From positions 2,829 to 66,828 of the forward strand of contig KN817668.1 of NCBI GenBank assembly GCA_000827495.1: a stretch of 64,000 bases of DNA, written 5' to 3'. Shown here piece by piece: positions 10,708 through 21,527 of this stretch. The translations under genes and the position numbers were made by a program. Below the pieces are notes generated by a model. That model was not told the DNA's origin. It saw only the letters and a program-made list of their open reading frames with translations, and did not search any database. The DNA is from Hypholoma sublateritium FD-334 SS-4 (taxonomy: Eukaryota > Basidiomycota > Agaricomycetes > Agaricales > Strophariaceae). How positions within the stretch are numbered: position 1 is the first letter of the stretch; every line of letters starts with the position of its first letter.

Positions 10708-10816
10708 GGAGAGCTACTCGCTGTCGTCACGCACAGCCCATTACGTAATACGCGCGCATTTATCAATTGAACAGCGTTCGCCAATTTCTCTCCCAACTCC
10801 CCCTACCACGGCATTA
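10708..10816. promoter_or_regulatory. Bidirectional promoter, roadblock gene and COQ9
   Basis: Only 109 bp separate the start codons of two divergently transcribed conserved genes, so the space must hold both core promoters and leaders. I see no clear TATA box. The limits depend on the roadblock start chosen. Confidence 0.5.
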
Positions 10817-11699
10817 ATGGCCTCGCAGTCGAGGTACATCTCGAGCCTTCTGTATTTTATATTTCCTCAACTAATACATTAGCCAGCTCACGTCTCCTCA
10901 AACTCGCGCTACCCCTCGTCAAGACCCATGGCTTCACGCGCGAAGCTCTGTCGCGATCCGTGCTCACATTGCCTTCGAATGAGCAGCACGCAGAACCGCT
11001 GTCAGACTCTGCCATAACCGCTCTCTTTGGAAGGGGAGATTTTGCGCGACGAACCCTGATTGACGCTTGGCTAGAGGACGGATTAGCGCACATGGCCTCA
11101 GAGAGCTCGGACGCGAACGGCGGTGCTACGCCAGCAAAGAAGGCGACTATAAGAGATGTTCTACGAGCGAGGCTGAAATACAATGAGCCTGTTCTAGCTC
11201 ATCTTCCTGATGTGAGTTATTGCTGCATTTTCTTCGTACTCGCCTGATAAATTGCGAATAGGCCTTTGGCTTAATGGCCTCCTCGGGTTTCCACGTCGTT
11301 GACCCATTACCAGTGCTAGAGCACGCGGCGAGAATTGCGGACAGGGCTTGTTATACCACAGGCGACAGATCTCTCCAGGTGCGCTTTCTCAAAATGCGCC
11401 GTGTCACCGAGTTTATGTCCCGTTACAGCTGGAGTGGTATGCCAAGCGCGCCTCCGTAGCAGCTGTATACGCTGCTGCTGGTACGTCACTCGGGCACTTT
11501 GGCTTCTTCATATCACTAATCACGACCTTCAGAATTGCATCAATTAACTTCCCCACACACTACATACGCATTCCTTGACTCCCTGCTTGATTCTACATCA
11601 AACATCAAGGCTACACTTGGCGAAGTCGGCCTCTACTCAGAATACGTTTTCAAGAGCTGGAAAGGAATCATCAAGAGCTCCGGGATCTTGCCGCTATAA
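10817..11699 (+). CDS. COQ9: Ubiquinone biosynthesis protein COQ9
   Basis: Five exons (10817-10833, 10887-11211, 11262-11378, 11429-11480, 11533-11699) encode 225 aa. COQ9 is a mitochondrial lipid-binding protein that supports the Coq7 hydroxylase in coenzyme Q synthesis. Diagnostic segments in order are LLKLALPLVKTHGFTREALS, ALFGRGDFARRTLIDAWLED, HVVDPLPVLEHAARIADRAC, LEWYAKRASVAAVYAAAE and the C-terminal TYAFLDSLLDS with WKGIIKSSGILPL. The first exon is only 17 nt; the next AG acceptor (after CCAG) is needed for frame. No long mitochondrial presequence is visible, so either the short N-terminus is atypical or a further upstream exon exists. It is transcribed divergently from the dynein light chain gene. 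Confidence 0.9.
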
Positions 11700-11922
11700 A
11701 GGTCAGCGATTTGTATGTGATTGTATTAATTCTGATTCGTACATCTGTATCATAGACTAGGTTAATGATAATATGGCGTATTTCCCTGTTGTGTGGCCAA
11801 ATCGTGCAAACCTGCATTCATCCGGATTTTTTCAATCAACCATAGCTGTTCACGATCTGTTGCCCTGGTATCGATGCATTCACCTCATCACTCAAACAGG
11901 ACAGCTATCTACATTTGCCTGC

Positions 11923-12312
11923 TCAAAGGTCCTCAGCTCCAGAAAGGATATCCTCCTCCGCAACATTCTCGTCCGCCGACTCCTCGCACCCGCAGTCCGA
12001 GTCATCTCCCGCGACATGGTGGCGGCACCCACGTGGTGTAGGCGCGCCCTTCACAGTGAGGCCGTACACATACGACCCATGGCGCGCTGCGTACTCAACG
12101 GCCTTGGTGACATAACTCTGTCCCGGGATGCTCGCCCAGTTCCCGCGGCGCCGCGCGTGGCACTTGTTGCGCAGGAATCGAATGAAGCGGAACTTTCGGC
12201 GGCGCGACGGGAAGGTGATGAACTGGCGCGTCGCGAAGCCGCCGGCGCTGCGCGCGTCGAAGAGCGCGAGGGTGTATGGCTGGAAACGCCCGAGGAGGTC
12301 GCTGCTGGACAT
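11923..12312 (-). CDS. Small basic/acidic family protein, copy 1
   Basis: A single coding exon of 129 aa that I do not recognise as any named family. The N-terminal 90 residues are basic: LLGRFQPYTLALFDARSAG, RQFITFPSRRRK, FIRFLRNKCHARRRGNW and YAARHGSYVYGLTVK. The last 35 are acidic, ending EEDILSGAEDL. Four paralogues lie in this window. A likely 5'-leader intron (12388-12314, donor GTAAGT, acceptor TTCAG) ends one base before the ATG, as in other copies. There is no signal peptide or membrane segment. It lies between COQ9 and the DUF7918 pair at 12.9 kb. Confidence 0.7.
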   Translation of the reverse strand: MSSSDLLGRFQPYTLALFDARSAGGFATRQFITFPSRRRKFRFIRFLRNKCHARRRGNWASIPGQSYVTKAVEYAARHGSYVYGLTVKGAPTPRGCRHHVAGDDSDCGCEESADENVAEEDILSGAEDL

Positions 12313-12878
12313 TCTGAATTGCTTTGTGCTGGGCTGCGCTGGGGAGTTAGCTTGCGCGCCGTGAACCCGTGTGCGGCTGGTGACTTACCGGTACAAGATG
12401 CCTATGGGTGGTGTCGACTCTGTCTGCTGCGTCTGAGACGTGAGTGGGCGGCTTTTATTCACTCTGGCAGCACGCGTGTCGTTTGAAATGTGGCGTCCCT
12501 GGGGGTTAAATTTTCGCACTCAAGAATTGGATGCAGTATTCAACCTTTCAGCATTTGGCATTTGTATTTAGGACATACTGCACTGTGTCCTGTGTAGGCT
12601 CTCAATGACAACTCAACGGACGTGTAACGGAGCAGGCGGCATACTGGGGAGTGGCACAACCTTGGAGCGATGACACGTGAATTTACGGATATTTTCAACG
12701 GAAGTATATTACTAGTCCCAACACCTGGCTTATCACCCTATCAACATTCGCTGTCGTTCTACCCTTCTTCGTCTCTGACATACTTGTGTTTGACAGCAAG
12801 TGTCACCCTACTGTATCTCTCGGCGGCTTTTCATCCGTTCGTGAATTTTATTCGACGACAAGCAACTGCTTCATTACC
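12313..12878. other. Spacer with the 5' leader intron of copy 1
   Basis: The left part holds the probable leader intron (12314-12388) of the minus-strand small-protein gene. The rest is the upstream region of the plus-strand DUF7918 copy C. No other gene is seen. Confidence 0.5.
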
Positions 12879-14077
12879 ATGGCAGATGTGACCGAGAAAC
12901 ATATGGTTTGCAACAACTTCGAGGCGTGGATCAGCATTGACAACACGGCGCTGACGCAGTACGGCGAGGAGCACAGCGTGGCGGGGGATGAAGCGAGCTG
13001 CTGGATAGCATCCCAGACTGATCAGGTGAGCGCACCCCCTTTCCGTCTGTTTTGTCGCTACCCTGTGATGGTCTGTAGGGGTTCTCTGTTTCGTACAATA
13101 AGAAAGCGGTGGATGAGTTCGACTACCTCGCCAGGGTCTACCTGGATGGCATTCTAGTGCAGAGTACCATATACGTAGGCGCTTCGGCGTACCTCCCGCA
13201 TACGGCATCCTCCATCCGGATATCGAAAACGGAATGCAGGGGCTTCGTCTTTGGCGCCATTCAGCTCTCAGGTTCGTGCTTAATATTGTTGCGCATGAAT
13301 GTTTCTAGCTGACACGCACCAGAGGACGATACCCACCTGGAAAATGGACCCCAGGATGTGGGTGAGATCAGGATCGCCATCATCAAAGCGAAAGCGGAGA
13401 GCACGCCGAAGATATACGGCAATCCAGTGCTTCCCATCCCAAATGCAGCCATTGTCCATGAGCGCGCGAAGATGGGGCTGGGCCACCACGTCAAGTGCGC
13501 CCTCTCTCCTCGGCGCTGTCACTGCCGTCTGACCTTGTTCGATACAGATACCAGAACGTGATCCCTCCCGCACAAGACAAAGCGCACCGCTATTTCTTCA
13601 AGAAAGAGCTGCTCGGCACAGTCGCCACGTTCGTCTTCAAGTACCGCCCGCTCGGTGAGTACCTGCGCGATGACCGTCCCATCCACGACTTTATTCGACA
13701 CGGTCACAGCACTGCTCCAAGCTAACGGGATCGCGCCGCGTACGCCGCAAACCCCGGACAAGGGCGTCGAGGTCGTCGAGATTCCGATTAGTCCGCTGCC
13801 GGTAGACAGCCCTCCTCAATCACCCAAAGCGAAGGTCGATGTAAGTCATGAAGAGGATGCAGATACCGCCGCTATCCTCGCCAGGGAGAGGGTGCTACTT
13901 GTGAGTAGAATGTATTTAGGGCTCGTGGTCACCCACTTACGAGCACGATAGGCTGAATTGGAGCAAATTCGTATGACGAAGCGCGCCGCTGGTATATCGA
14001 AAGATCGACGGTTGAAAAAAAAGCTGAAGCAAAATAGCGGACATTTCTTTCCTGGGGAAATTGTCGACTTAACATGA
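12879..14077 (+). CDS. DUF7918 family protein, copy C
   Basis: Six exons (12879-13025, 13079-13271, 13323-13494, 13548-13654, 13710-13900, 13952-14077) encode 311 aa. The family landmarks are all present: FEAWISIDNTALTQY, ASCWIASQTDQ, GFSVSYNKKAVDEF with YLDGI, IVHERAKMGLGH, FVFKYRPL and LLQANGIAP. A VEVVEIPISP stretch follows, then the AELEQIRMTKRAA helix encoded by the sixth exon, and the C-terminus EIVDLT. The psi-K-x-E site of other copies is lost here (LKQN). All introns are GT-AG, including the one that is GC-AG in copies A and B. It forms a tandem pair with copy D, 548 bp downstream. Confidence 0.82.
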
Positions 14078-14625
14078 TGATATCATTTCAAGCACATTTT
14101 CATTCAAGATCCTTGCCGCGGTTTTTTCCACTAAGAACACTGATTTTAATTTACCTGAGGGTATTTTCTTGCCAATTTGTTGTTGAACTGGAATTAAACG
14201 TGGGGAACGAGCGGAAGTTGGAAGGGACACCTACTAATATTATTCTGTATGAAATACTATATTGATCACACTTTACGTACTAGAGGAATTGCCGCCACTG
14301 GCGGCATAATCCTTGCTTGATGATCACAGAGGAGTGGAAAGTGAGATTTCTTAAAGGCGAAACCTCGGGGAAAAGCTAGGCACGAATTATGAACCTGCAA
14401 CAAACCTTGTCAAGCAAGGAAAAATGCCAGCTAGAGAGCCATGTGGCGCTAGTGGGTGAGTCCACTTCTTACCACCATCATCACATAAATCATCGTGATC
14501 GGCAATTTTCCGTGCCACTACCATTTAGACCTCTCACTGCACCTACTTCTGAATATCGAAGTTGGGTGGACCCTCGCACATAACAAGGCATCTCCGTCTT
14601 CGCTCCCTCAATCTTATCCACCCAC
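14078..14625. other. Spacer between DUF7918 copies C and D
   Basis: AT-rich spacer with no gene seen. It contains the promoter of copy D, with a pyrimidine-rich leader just before the ATG at 14626. Confidence 0.5.
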
Positions 14626-15925
14626 ATGGCGAAGCATAACGTCGAAAACCCGCACTTAACCTGCAACATCTTCGAAGCGTGGGTCAGCGTCGGCGACAAA
14701 GCTCTCACACAGTATGCCCCAAAGCGCCGTGAGCTAGATGATGACTTTGAAGCAAGCTGCTGGATTGCTTCGGATAGCGATCAAGTCAGTCACACCCAAT
14801 ATGCCTACCCCCCCTTCTGACATGACATGACGCTGCCCCCTTCTTGGTCGCTTCATCATTTATAGCCATTCTCAATTTTTTATCAGAAGAAAGCAATTGA
14901 CAACATCGATTATCAGATTGACATCAATTTGGACGGTATTAACGTACTTTGCAGGCTAAAGACACATAAGTCAAGGAGTAGAAACGCCGTAATGTGTATA
15001 TCGACAGTCAGGACATCCAGTGAAGAGGTCAGAAACTTCACGTTTGGTTCCATAGACACGACGGGTACGTTTTAATCCCATTACACCGTGATTGTTCGTC
15101 ACAGGCAAGGTTTAGACGAAGATGCTAGCATTGCCCACAACGGTCATGACGTCGGGGAGATCGTAGTCTCTGTCAAAAAAGTGAAAATAGACCGGGAAAC
15201 GAAACAACGAAACACTAAATCATACGACTGGCGGTCTATCAAGGTGGACGAGCGCTCCAGCAAAGGCTTAACACATCAAATAAGGTGCGTAATGTTCTGA
15301 ATCCACTGTAAATCTCCACAGATGGGCCCTCAGACTGGGTAATACCATAGCCTCAAAGGCAGGCGAAGCTTCGTCGAGCTACATAGCTACACCGTATGGG
15401 GGCGGCGAAACATTGAGATTCAGGTACCGCCCACTCGGTGAGTGCCTTATAGACTGATGGCCCCTTTGTTATCTCAGGTTATCTCTCTGATTGTTTCTAG
15501 CCTTTTTGCAGGCGAACGGGATTTCTCCACGACCCTCGCTTCCTGCTGCTGCGGAACCCGAGTACATCGAGATACCAGATAGCCCCGAGCCACCGAGCGA
15601 GCTCGCTGATGACGAAGGCAGTCAAACCGCCGATATGGACGCAAGGGAAAAGGCGCTGCTCGTACGGAAATATAGCTTTTAGCCTCGATCGATTTTATAA
15701 CAGCGATTTTGGGACAGGCTGAACTTGAAAGACTTCAAAAAGAAAGGGCGGTATTGGTTTGTTGACTCTTCTGCAGATTTGGTGGACAGTCTCGCTTAGA
15801 TTAATCTTCAGGCTGAACTGGAACAGATTCGACTGGCAAAGCGCGCGGCGGCCCTCGCAAAGGACAAGCGGCCAAACAAGAGGGCTAAAACTGAAGTCAA
15901 ATCTGAAGTCAAGGCGGAACTTTGA
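14626..15925 (+). CDS. DUF7918 family protein, copy D
   Basis: Seven exons (14626-14784, 14866-15064, 15116-15284, 15322-15437, 15501-15661, 15718-15756, 15812-15925) encode 318 aa. Landmarks: FEAWVSVGDKALTQY, ASCWIASDSDQ, FSIFYQKKAIDNIDY, VDERSSKGLTHQIR, LRFRYRPL and LQANGISPRPS. A 39-nt exon (AELERLQKERAVL) repeats the start of the next exon (AELEQIRLAKRAA), giving a longer predicted coiled coil. The tail has two psi-K-x-E sites (VKSE, VKAE), but the protein ends EL and lacks the terminal VIDLT motif of its relatives. Intron 2 skips an earlier AG that would give an immediate stop. Function is unknown. Confidence 0.78.
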
Positions 15926-17325
15926 AGGTATTATACATTTATTATACTAGGAGATGGCACGGAAACTTTGACATAGAATCAACAGAAATACCAACTCCCC
16001 GAATGTCAGCTATGACGCACCTGCTCAACTTGGGTGAATCGCGCCACTTGCACAGGACAAGTGCAAGATGTATATCCCACGTGTATCGGGACAATATGCG
16101 TGAACCACCCCCTCTATCGCGCTCTTTCAATTATCTTTTAGGCAAGCTTCTGGGAACAGTGATATGACAGGATACTCCAGTACTCCAGTAGCGAGATTAT
16201 TTGTCTGCTTTCCTCCTGGTAGTCATTCAGTGAACAACTATAAATGTGACGGGTCGCGATACTAATTTATTCATTATATATTTGTTAAATATCTACCGTC
16301 CGGATTGACACATAAGTACATCACCCTTTACTTTAACCCAGTTGTCCGTCCACATGCGCAGTGGAGTTCCCTAGGCCGCTTCAATTGATTCTGTTACAAC
16401 GTCGCATTCAATTCCAAGCGGTGAACAAGCAGCGAAAGTAGGGAAGTGCTTGGTCTACGACGACTACAGAAGCGTAGATCAGGATTCCATATTCCATATT
16501 CAATGCTCGGCGTCGACGACAAATCTTGAACAAATCTAGCCCAGGTTACCAGAACTAGGGTCAAGACGGGCGTGCCGAATTTCAGACTCGTCGACCGGTT
16601 TCTTACTTTGTGAACCACCGACATCGCTACTGTGATGTTCAGGTCCTAAACCTTGATCTACCACTGATATATCCTAGGCCACGGTGTTCGTGAAGATTGA
16701 ACTACCGTCCGTCAAATGCAAGGAGCAAGGACGGTAAAGGCGAGTGCACTAGGTCCCCTTCCCTCAGGTTGCCACCAGTGTGTCTGAAGCGAGCTTGAGG
16801 TGACGTTGTGCCGTTAGTTTTAAGATGCAGTGGAACTCATGTTGTACAACGGAAATCCTATTTTCCAGTAACTCCGGCGTCGCAAAAGAGGAAGGTCGAG
16901 AGACACCCGAGACGGAGACATTTGGCCTACTAGGCCGGCGATTTGTAGTCGAGCCATGGCAAAGAAAACTGCGGAGGTAGTTCGAAGCAACGAGAGCACG
17001 CCGCTGCCGTGTACGTTCTCCAGCACAAGCAGCGAGAAACGGGGAGGCTATATCAAGCTGTTGTGCTCCATATATGCGCATTGAGACTGACCCTCCAGCA
17101 CCAGCGCCAGGTCAGTGATTGGAGATCGGTCAGATGTGACTTTGGCGAACGTTTAAGCGCCCGAGATACTTCCTCGGCAAGGGCTGCAACAAGGCATGAC
17201 GCGGAGTGCACGGCGGTCTAGACGAAGGGTGCACGACACCGTCACCTCTCATAGCCTCTCCACTGACACAGCGCAACTGCACTCTGACAAATTTTTGCAG
17301 CCAGCTATATTGGTACATTGGGTGC
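15926..17325. other. Gene-poor spacer
   Basis: About 1.4 kb without a recognisable gene. Minus-strand open frames at 16394-16624 and 16764-17081 lack domain-like composition. A GTGACGGGTCGCGA motif lies at 16246-16259. The far right end could carry an alternative last exon of the VTC1-like gene. Confidence 0.5.
16246..16259 (+). promoter_or_regulatory. GTGACGGGTCGCGA motif
   Basis: A one-base variant of the motif upstream of the DUF7918 copies A and B, here 320 bp downstream of copy D. Its role is unknown. Confidence 0.25.
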
Positions 17326-17459
17326 CTATGAAAAAGAGAGGGGTTCCTGCGACGCATGGCCCGGTGCCGAGCCATTCCCAAAGCGCGCATTCGATAGCAG
17401 ATACACAAGCGTGTCGGCGTTCGGGATAGGGATGCCCTTCGCCTGCCTGTACACATACG

Positions 17460-18415
17460 TCAGTCGACGGTAAATTTCATTTTCAGAAAAAGCGTACATT
17501 TCGCGTACTGCACACGTGCGCGGGAAATGGACAGACGATCAGCGGAGGTACTTTGGTCAGGGCGGGGATGAACGTTCGCACCTCGGATGATAAAATTGGC
17601 GAGGACGGCGACGAAGAGCGCTGCGCTCAAGAGGAGGGGGCCGGCAAGGGCGTCTACGCGCCGGTCAACGAAAAGCGATTGAAAAGGGTAAGAAAAGGGC
17701 GCACCAAAGTGCCCTGGGTCACGCCGCCGGATCATGGTAATGCGGTGTTGGTACAGGCAGTAGCCGTATATCTGCAAAAGAGTTCAGACACATTGTCCGT
17801 TGGTAGAATAGAAATGCACACGCACCAAGACGGCGATGCTGATCACGGCGTAGACGTATGCGAAGCGTCGCGCTACCTCGTCTTTCGAGGCGTTGAACAG
17901 GCCAAGTGACAGCGCGCCCATGAGCACGGAGATGCTCAGCCACGATATCCAAGCTGAAAAACCCGTAAGCGTCCCGCCGCCGACCGCAAAAATTGCAAAG
18001 GGGACAACGCACTGCGCTCGTTCGCGAACCAGACCTTCCCCTCGACCTTGATCGATGTCGGAATCTTCTTTGGCACGCGTACGTTCGGGGGAAGCGACGT
18101 GATTGAGTGGTAGTCGCGCACGGTCGGAGTGCGGTGCTCGGCGTCCTCCTGCGTCTCTGGGATGGCGTCCGCGCGCAGGTGGCGCGCGGGGCGCTGGACG
18201 TGGGGCAGCGAAGCGAGCGCGGATGGGGAGAAGGGCGAGAGGATGGCGTGCCACGATCGGCGCAGGAGCGAGTCGTGCGCGGTATTATCGGGCGCGCGCA
18301 GCTGGGCGTTGGGGATCGGGGCGGCGTCGGCCATGGCGTTCAGGTCAAGGCGCAGGGCGGCGCTCGCGGAGCGCAGGCGGTTGAAGCGGAGTTCGAAATT
18401 GCACACCATTGTCAT
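17460..18415 (-). CDS. VTC1-like DUF202 membrane protein
   Basis: Four exons (18415-18013, 17953-17826, 17771-17705, 17653-17460) encode about 263 aa. The DUF202 module is clear: KVWFANERTWISWLSISVLM, then SLGLFNASKDEVARRFAYVY, GYCLYQHRITMIRRRDPGHF and FVAVLANFIIR, giving three membrane helices. Such proteins are small subunits of the vacuolar transporter chaperone complex, which makes polyphosphate. The ~130-residue N-terminus is longer than in yeast Vtc1 and includes RDYHSITSLPPNVRVPKKIP. The end is uncertain: direct reading stops at 17460, but a good GTGCGA...GTGCAG intron after FIIR would continue with VREMYAF and stop at 17326. It shares a 152-bp divergent promoter with the DnaJ gene. 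Confidence 0.83.
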
Positions 18416-18567
18416 GTGCTGCGATCTATGTTTGTCTAGAACGTTGTGACATCATGTGGAATCCTCTCGAGCATTCTAGCTGCTGCACAGCGGCCACGAT
18501 AAATACACCCTCCTCCTCCTTTGACGGCTAACTTTTACTTTCCATACCCATACACGCCACAAAAACC
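18416..18567. promoter_or_regulatory. Bidirectional promoter, VTC1-like gene and Sis1-type DnaJ
   Basis: 152 bp separate two divergent start codons. An ATAAATA box lies about 65 bp before the DnaJ start. GAA/TTC trinucleotides at 18439, 18459 and 18474 are in 5-bp register, as in heat-shock elements, but they are gapped, so HSF binding is only a suggestion. Confidence 0.5.
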
Positions 18568-19918
18568 ATGGGGAAAGACTATTACAAGCTGCTCGGCATA
18601 GCCAAGAGCGCCACGGAGGAGGAAATCAAGAAGGCATACAAGAAGATGGTGTGTTAGGAGCCTTGTTCCCGTTTCACTCCCGCTGACCCTTCCCCACAGG
18701 CGCTAAAATGGCACCCCGACCGCAATAAAAACTCAGAGGAGGCCACGAAGAAGTTCAAAGAGGTGCGCACGTTGCTATTTAACTTATCTCACCGTACTGA
18801 CCCGCACTTATTTCATTCCGCAGATATCCGAGGCCTTCGAAGTGCTGAGCGATAGCAATAAACGAGCGGTATACGACCAGTTCGGCGAGGAGGGCCTAAA
18901 GGGCGGCGGCGGCGGCGGTGGCGCCCCGCCTGGCGCAAGCGGCTTCTCCGGATTCCCGGGCGCGACCTCAAGCGGCCCCGGCGGGACGACGTTTACGTTC
19001 ACCTCAGGCGGCCCAGGCGCAAGCTTCAGCTCCAGCGGCTTCGCCCCCACGGACCCACAGAAAATATTCGAGTGCGTGTACCCTTCTAACACCTACCTTT
19101 TATATCACTGACAGCTTTACAGACAGATGTTTGGCTCGGGCTTATTCGGCGGGATGGGCGGAATGGGCGGCGGGCGGCGCGGCGGTATGGGTGGGATGAG
19201 CGGGATGTTCGGCGGCGACGACGACGACATGTCCGGGTTCTCTTCCTTCACCTCGGGGGGCATGCCCGGCGGCATGCCGCGCCCCTCCGCGCAGCGCGCC
19301 GGCTCAGGATTCACCAACGGGCGCCGCGCCCCCTCCCCCGCGCGGCCCGATGCGCGCGCAGCGTCCGAAATCACGCGCCCACTCAAGGTCGCGCTCGAGG
19401 ACCTCGCGGCTGGCGCGGTGAAGCGCCTGAAAGTCGGGCGGCGCCTGCTCGACGGGGGCACGGAAGACAAGGTGCTCGAGATCACGGTGCACCCCGGGTG
19501 GAAGAGCGGCACGAAGGTGCGCTTCCCGCACGCGGGGAACGAGCAGCCGGGCGGCGCGGCGCAGGACCTGGTGTTCGTCGTCGAGGAGAAGCCGCACGCC
19601 GTCTTCACGCGCGACGGGAACGACCTCAAGGCGAGCGTCAAGCTCTCGCTCGTCGAGGCGCTGTGCGGGCCGTCGCCCGACGCCGGGCGCCTGTTGAAGA
19701 CGCTTGAGCTGCTTGATGGGCGCAAGCTACAGATTCCAGTGCCGCTCGGGACGGTGAAGCCCGGCCAGACAATGACAATCCCGGGCGAAGGTATGCCCGT
19801 GCGCAAGGACGGCCAGGTGCAGAGCAAGGGCGACCTGATCGTCACCTGGGAGGTTGTGTTTCCCGAGCGGCTCGCGCCAGCGCAGAAGGAGGGGCTGCGC
19901 CGGGTGCTCGCGGCATAG
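18568..19918 (+). CDS. Type II DnaJ/Hsp40 chaperone, Sis1-like
   Basis: Four exons (18568-18648, 18700-18762, 18824-19071, 19123-19918) encode 395 aa. The J-domain occupies residues 1-70 ([23 protein letters not shown] at 32-34, [19 protein letters not shown]) and stimulates Hsp70 ATPase. A Gly/Phe-rich region and a long Gly/Met-rich repeat ([18 protein letters not shown]) follow. There is no Cys-rich zinc domain, hence type II. The C-terminal peptide-binding domains include [19 protein letters not shown] and [20 protein letters not shown]. It corresponds to Sis1/DNAJB1-class chaperones of cytosol and nucleus. The frame at the third junction (IFE-QMFG) fixes that intron. Introns 1 and 2 sit at the same codons as in the aberrant DnaJ gene at 34.7 kb. 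Confidence 0.93.
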
Positions 19919-20353
19919 GCACGCCTTCTCATCCATTGACATTGTACCACCATTCCACGATTCCGCCAATATCGCCTCCCGTTTCCTCGTTTTCTGCTCT
20001 TATGTCGACGATAGAGATACCCATTTCACTGTAATGTATCGATGCGCACTGTATTGCTATCATCCACACACATGTTAATTTACACGGCATATTGCAATTT
20101 ATTGTCTTTTGACAGACCTATCTGACATCTGAAATTTGTGGTGTATGTATTATGTATACAATTATTTTTGAAGAAGTGCTGTCTATCCGACGAGTATATA
20201 TATGTACTAGAAATTATTGAGTAGTCCCCATCATACAATTCCCAAACGTCCCAAGACAAATAGTATTGTATCAGTTCCTCATTGAGCATTGAAATAGGTG
20301 AATAGAGGACAAGAAAGCCAATCATCCGGGCGAAGGAGTAGCGCCGTGAGGAG
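19919..20353. other. Convergent 3' spacer
   Basis: AT-rich region between the DnaJ gene and the minus-strand DUF7918 copy E. It holds both 3' ends, and no gene is seen. Confidence 0.55.
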
Positions 20354-21527
20354 CTATATTGTAAGGTCAATGACCTCCCCGGGCACGAAGTGGCGGTTTG
20401 CTTCTGCTTTTACTTTCTTCTTCGGAAGCCCGTTGCTTTGCTTTGCACGCTTCCTATTACGCACGGATTCCAGCTGGGCCTAGAGAGACCGACCGTCAGT
20501 TGGGGTCTTCCCCCCACATACTTGTACTGCAGTAGAGACGGCATACGCACGAGTAATTCCCTTTCCTTTTCGTCGTCGGAATCGAGATTGATTATTCCTT
20601 TTCCCTCTTCCGTGGGTATTACGTCGTTTTCGTCGTCCTCCGACTGAGACCGCATACGCGGCGCTATATTGGTGGCTTGGAGGACATCTGTCGCTGTGGT
20701 CAGATTGGGTATCCTTGAGGGTCATAGAACCGACTAACCGAGCGGCCGATATCTGAAAAGGAAGGTAACTGGCTTGCCCTGCACCTCGTATTGGCAACAA
20801 GTGCGCTTCACTGCAGCCTGTTGAGCCGGACCGTACCTAGAGAAGATTTAGTGTCAAGTATAGTGTTATCCTATGTAAATTTCCGTGCTCACTTCACTCG
20901 GTGTGCCAGCCCTTTTTTGAATCGTTCGTGCACTTTCCCTAAGTTTTCAACGTCGTGCTCAAAACCTTCAGGTAAAAATTCGCCACGCTTTCCTCGCGTC
21001 ATAACAACCCTAATATAACCGATTTTACGCAAGAGGGGATTTTCGAGACATGAATCATCGTCTACAGGTAGTTAATGCATTCACAAGCCGACCTGACGCC
21101 CAGAGACAAAAAGCGCTCTCACCTGTTATTTCCGGCGGCGCAAAAATCAAGTTTTTGGTTTCATAATCAGAAATCCAGATCGTTGAAATCGTCTGCGTGC
21201 TTGTTACCGTCTTGTGGAATACAGAGTTCACCACTGCCTGCCCGTCCAGATATACCATTGCTCGGTAGTCGCTGTCGTCTTTCTCTTTTCTGATATTGAT
21301 AGAGAACGACTACCAGCCACATGGTTGAGAAGATTAAGCTAGTTGCCGTGCTCGACAGAAGAAGGGCGTACCTTATTTGCCGTAGACGCAATCCAGCATC
21401 TCGCATTTGGCCCTGCCACCGCATCTCCCTCCTCGTACTGCACGACGTACTGGGCGCATGGCACGCCGTCCACGGAAATCCACGCTGAAAATCCGTCGCC
21501 ATTTAGCATATCATTGGGAGTTTCCAT
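20354..21527 (-). CDS. DUF7918 family protein, copy E
   Basis: Six exons (21527-21372, 21309-21123, 21061-20893, 20836-20739, 20693-20551, 20479-20354) encode 292 aa. Landmarks: FSAWISVDGVPCAQY, RCWIASTANK, SFSINIRKEKDD with MVYLDGQ, KVHERFKKGLAHRVK, VTFLFRYRPL and DVLQATNIAPR. The fifth exon has IINLDSDDE, a SUMO-interacting-like hydrophobic-acidic motif. The last exon runs AQLESVRNRKRAK, KKKVKAE and ends GEVIDLTI: a basic stretch, a psi-K-x-E site and a second such motif. All introns are GT-AG. Exon lengths match copy F almost exactly, as expected of a recent tandem duplication. Confidence 0.85.

Noticed and set aside
19117..19953. 278-codon antisense frame opposite the DnaJ gene
   Set aside because: It mirrors the GC-rich third codon positions of the real chaperone exon and has no domain features.
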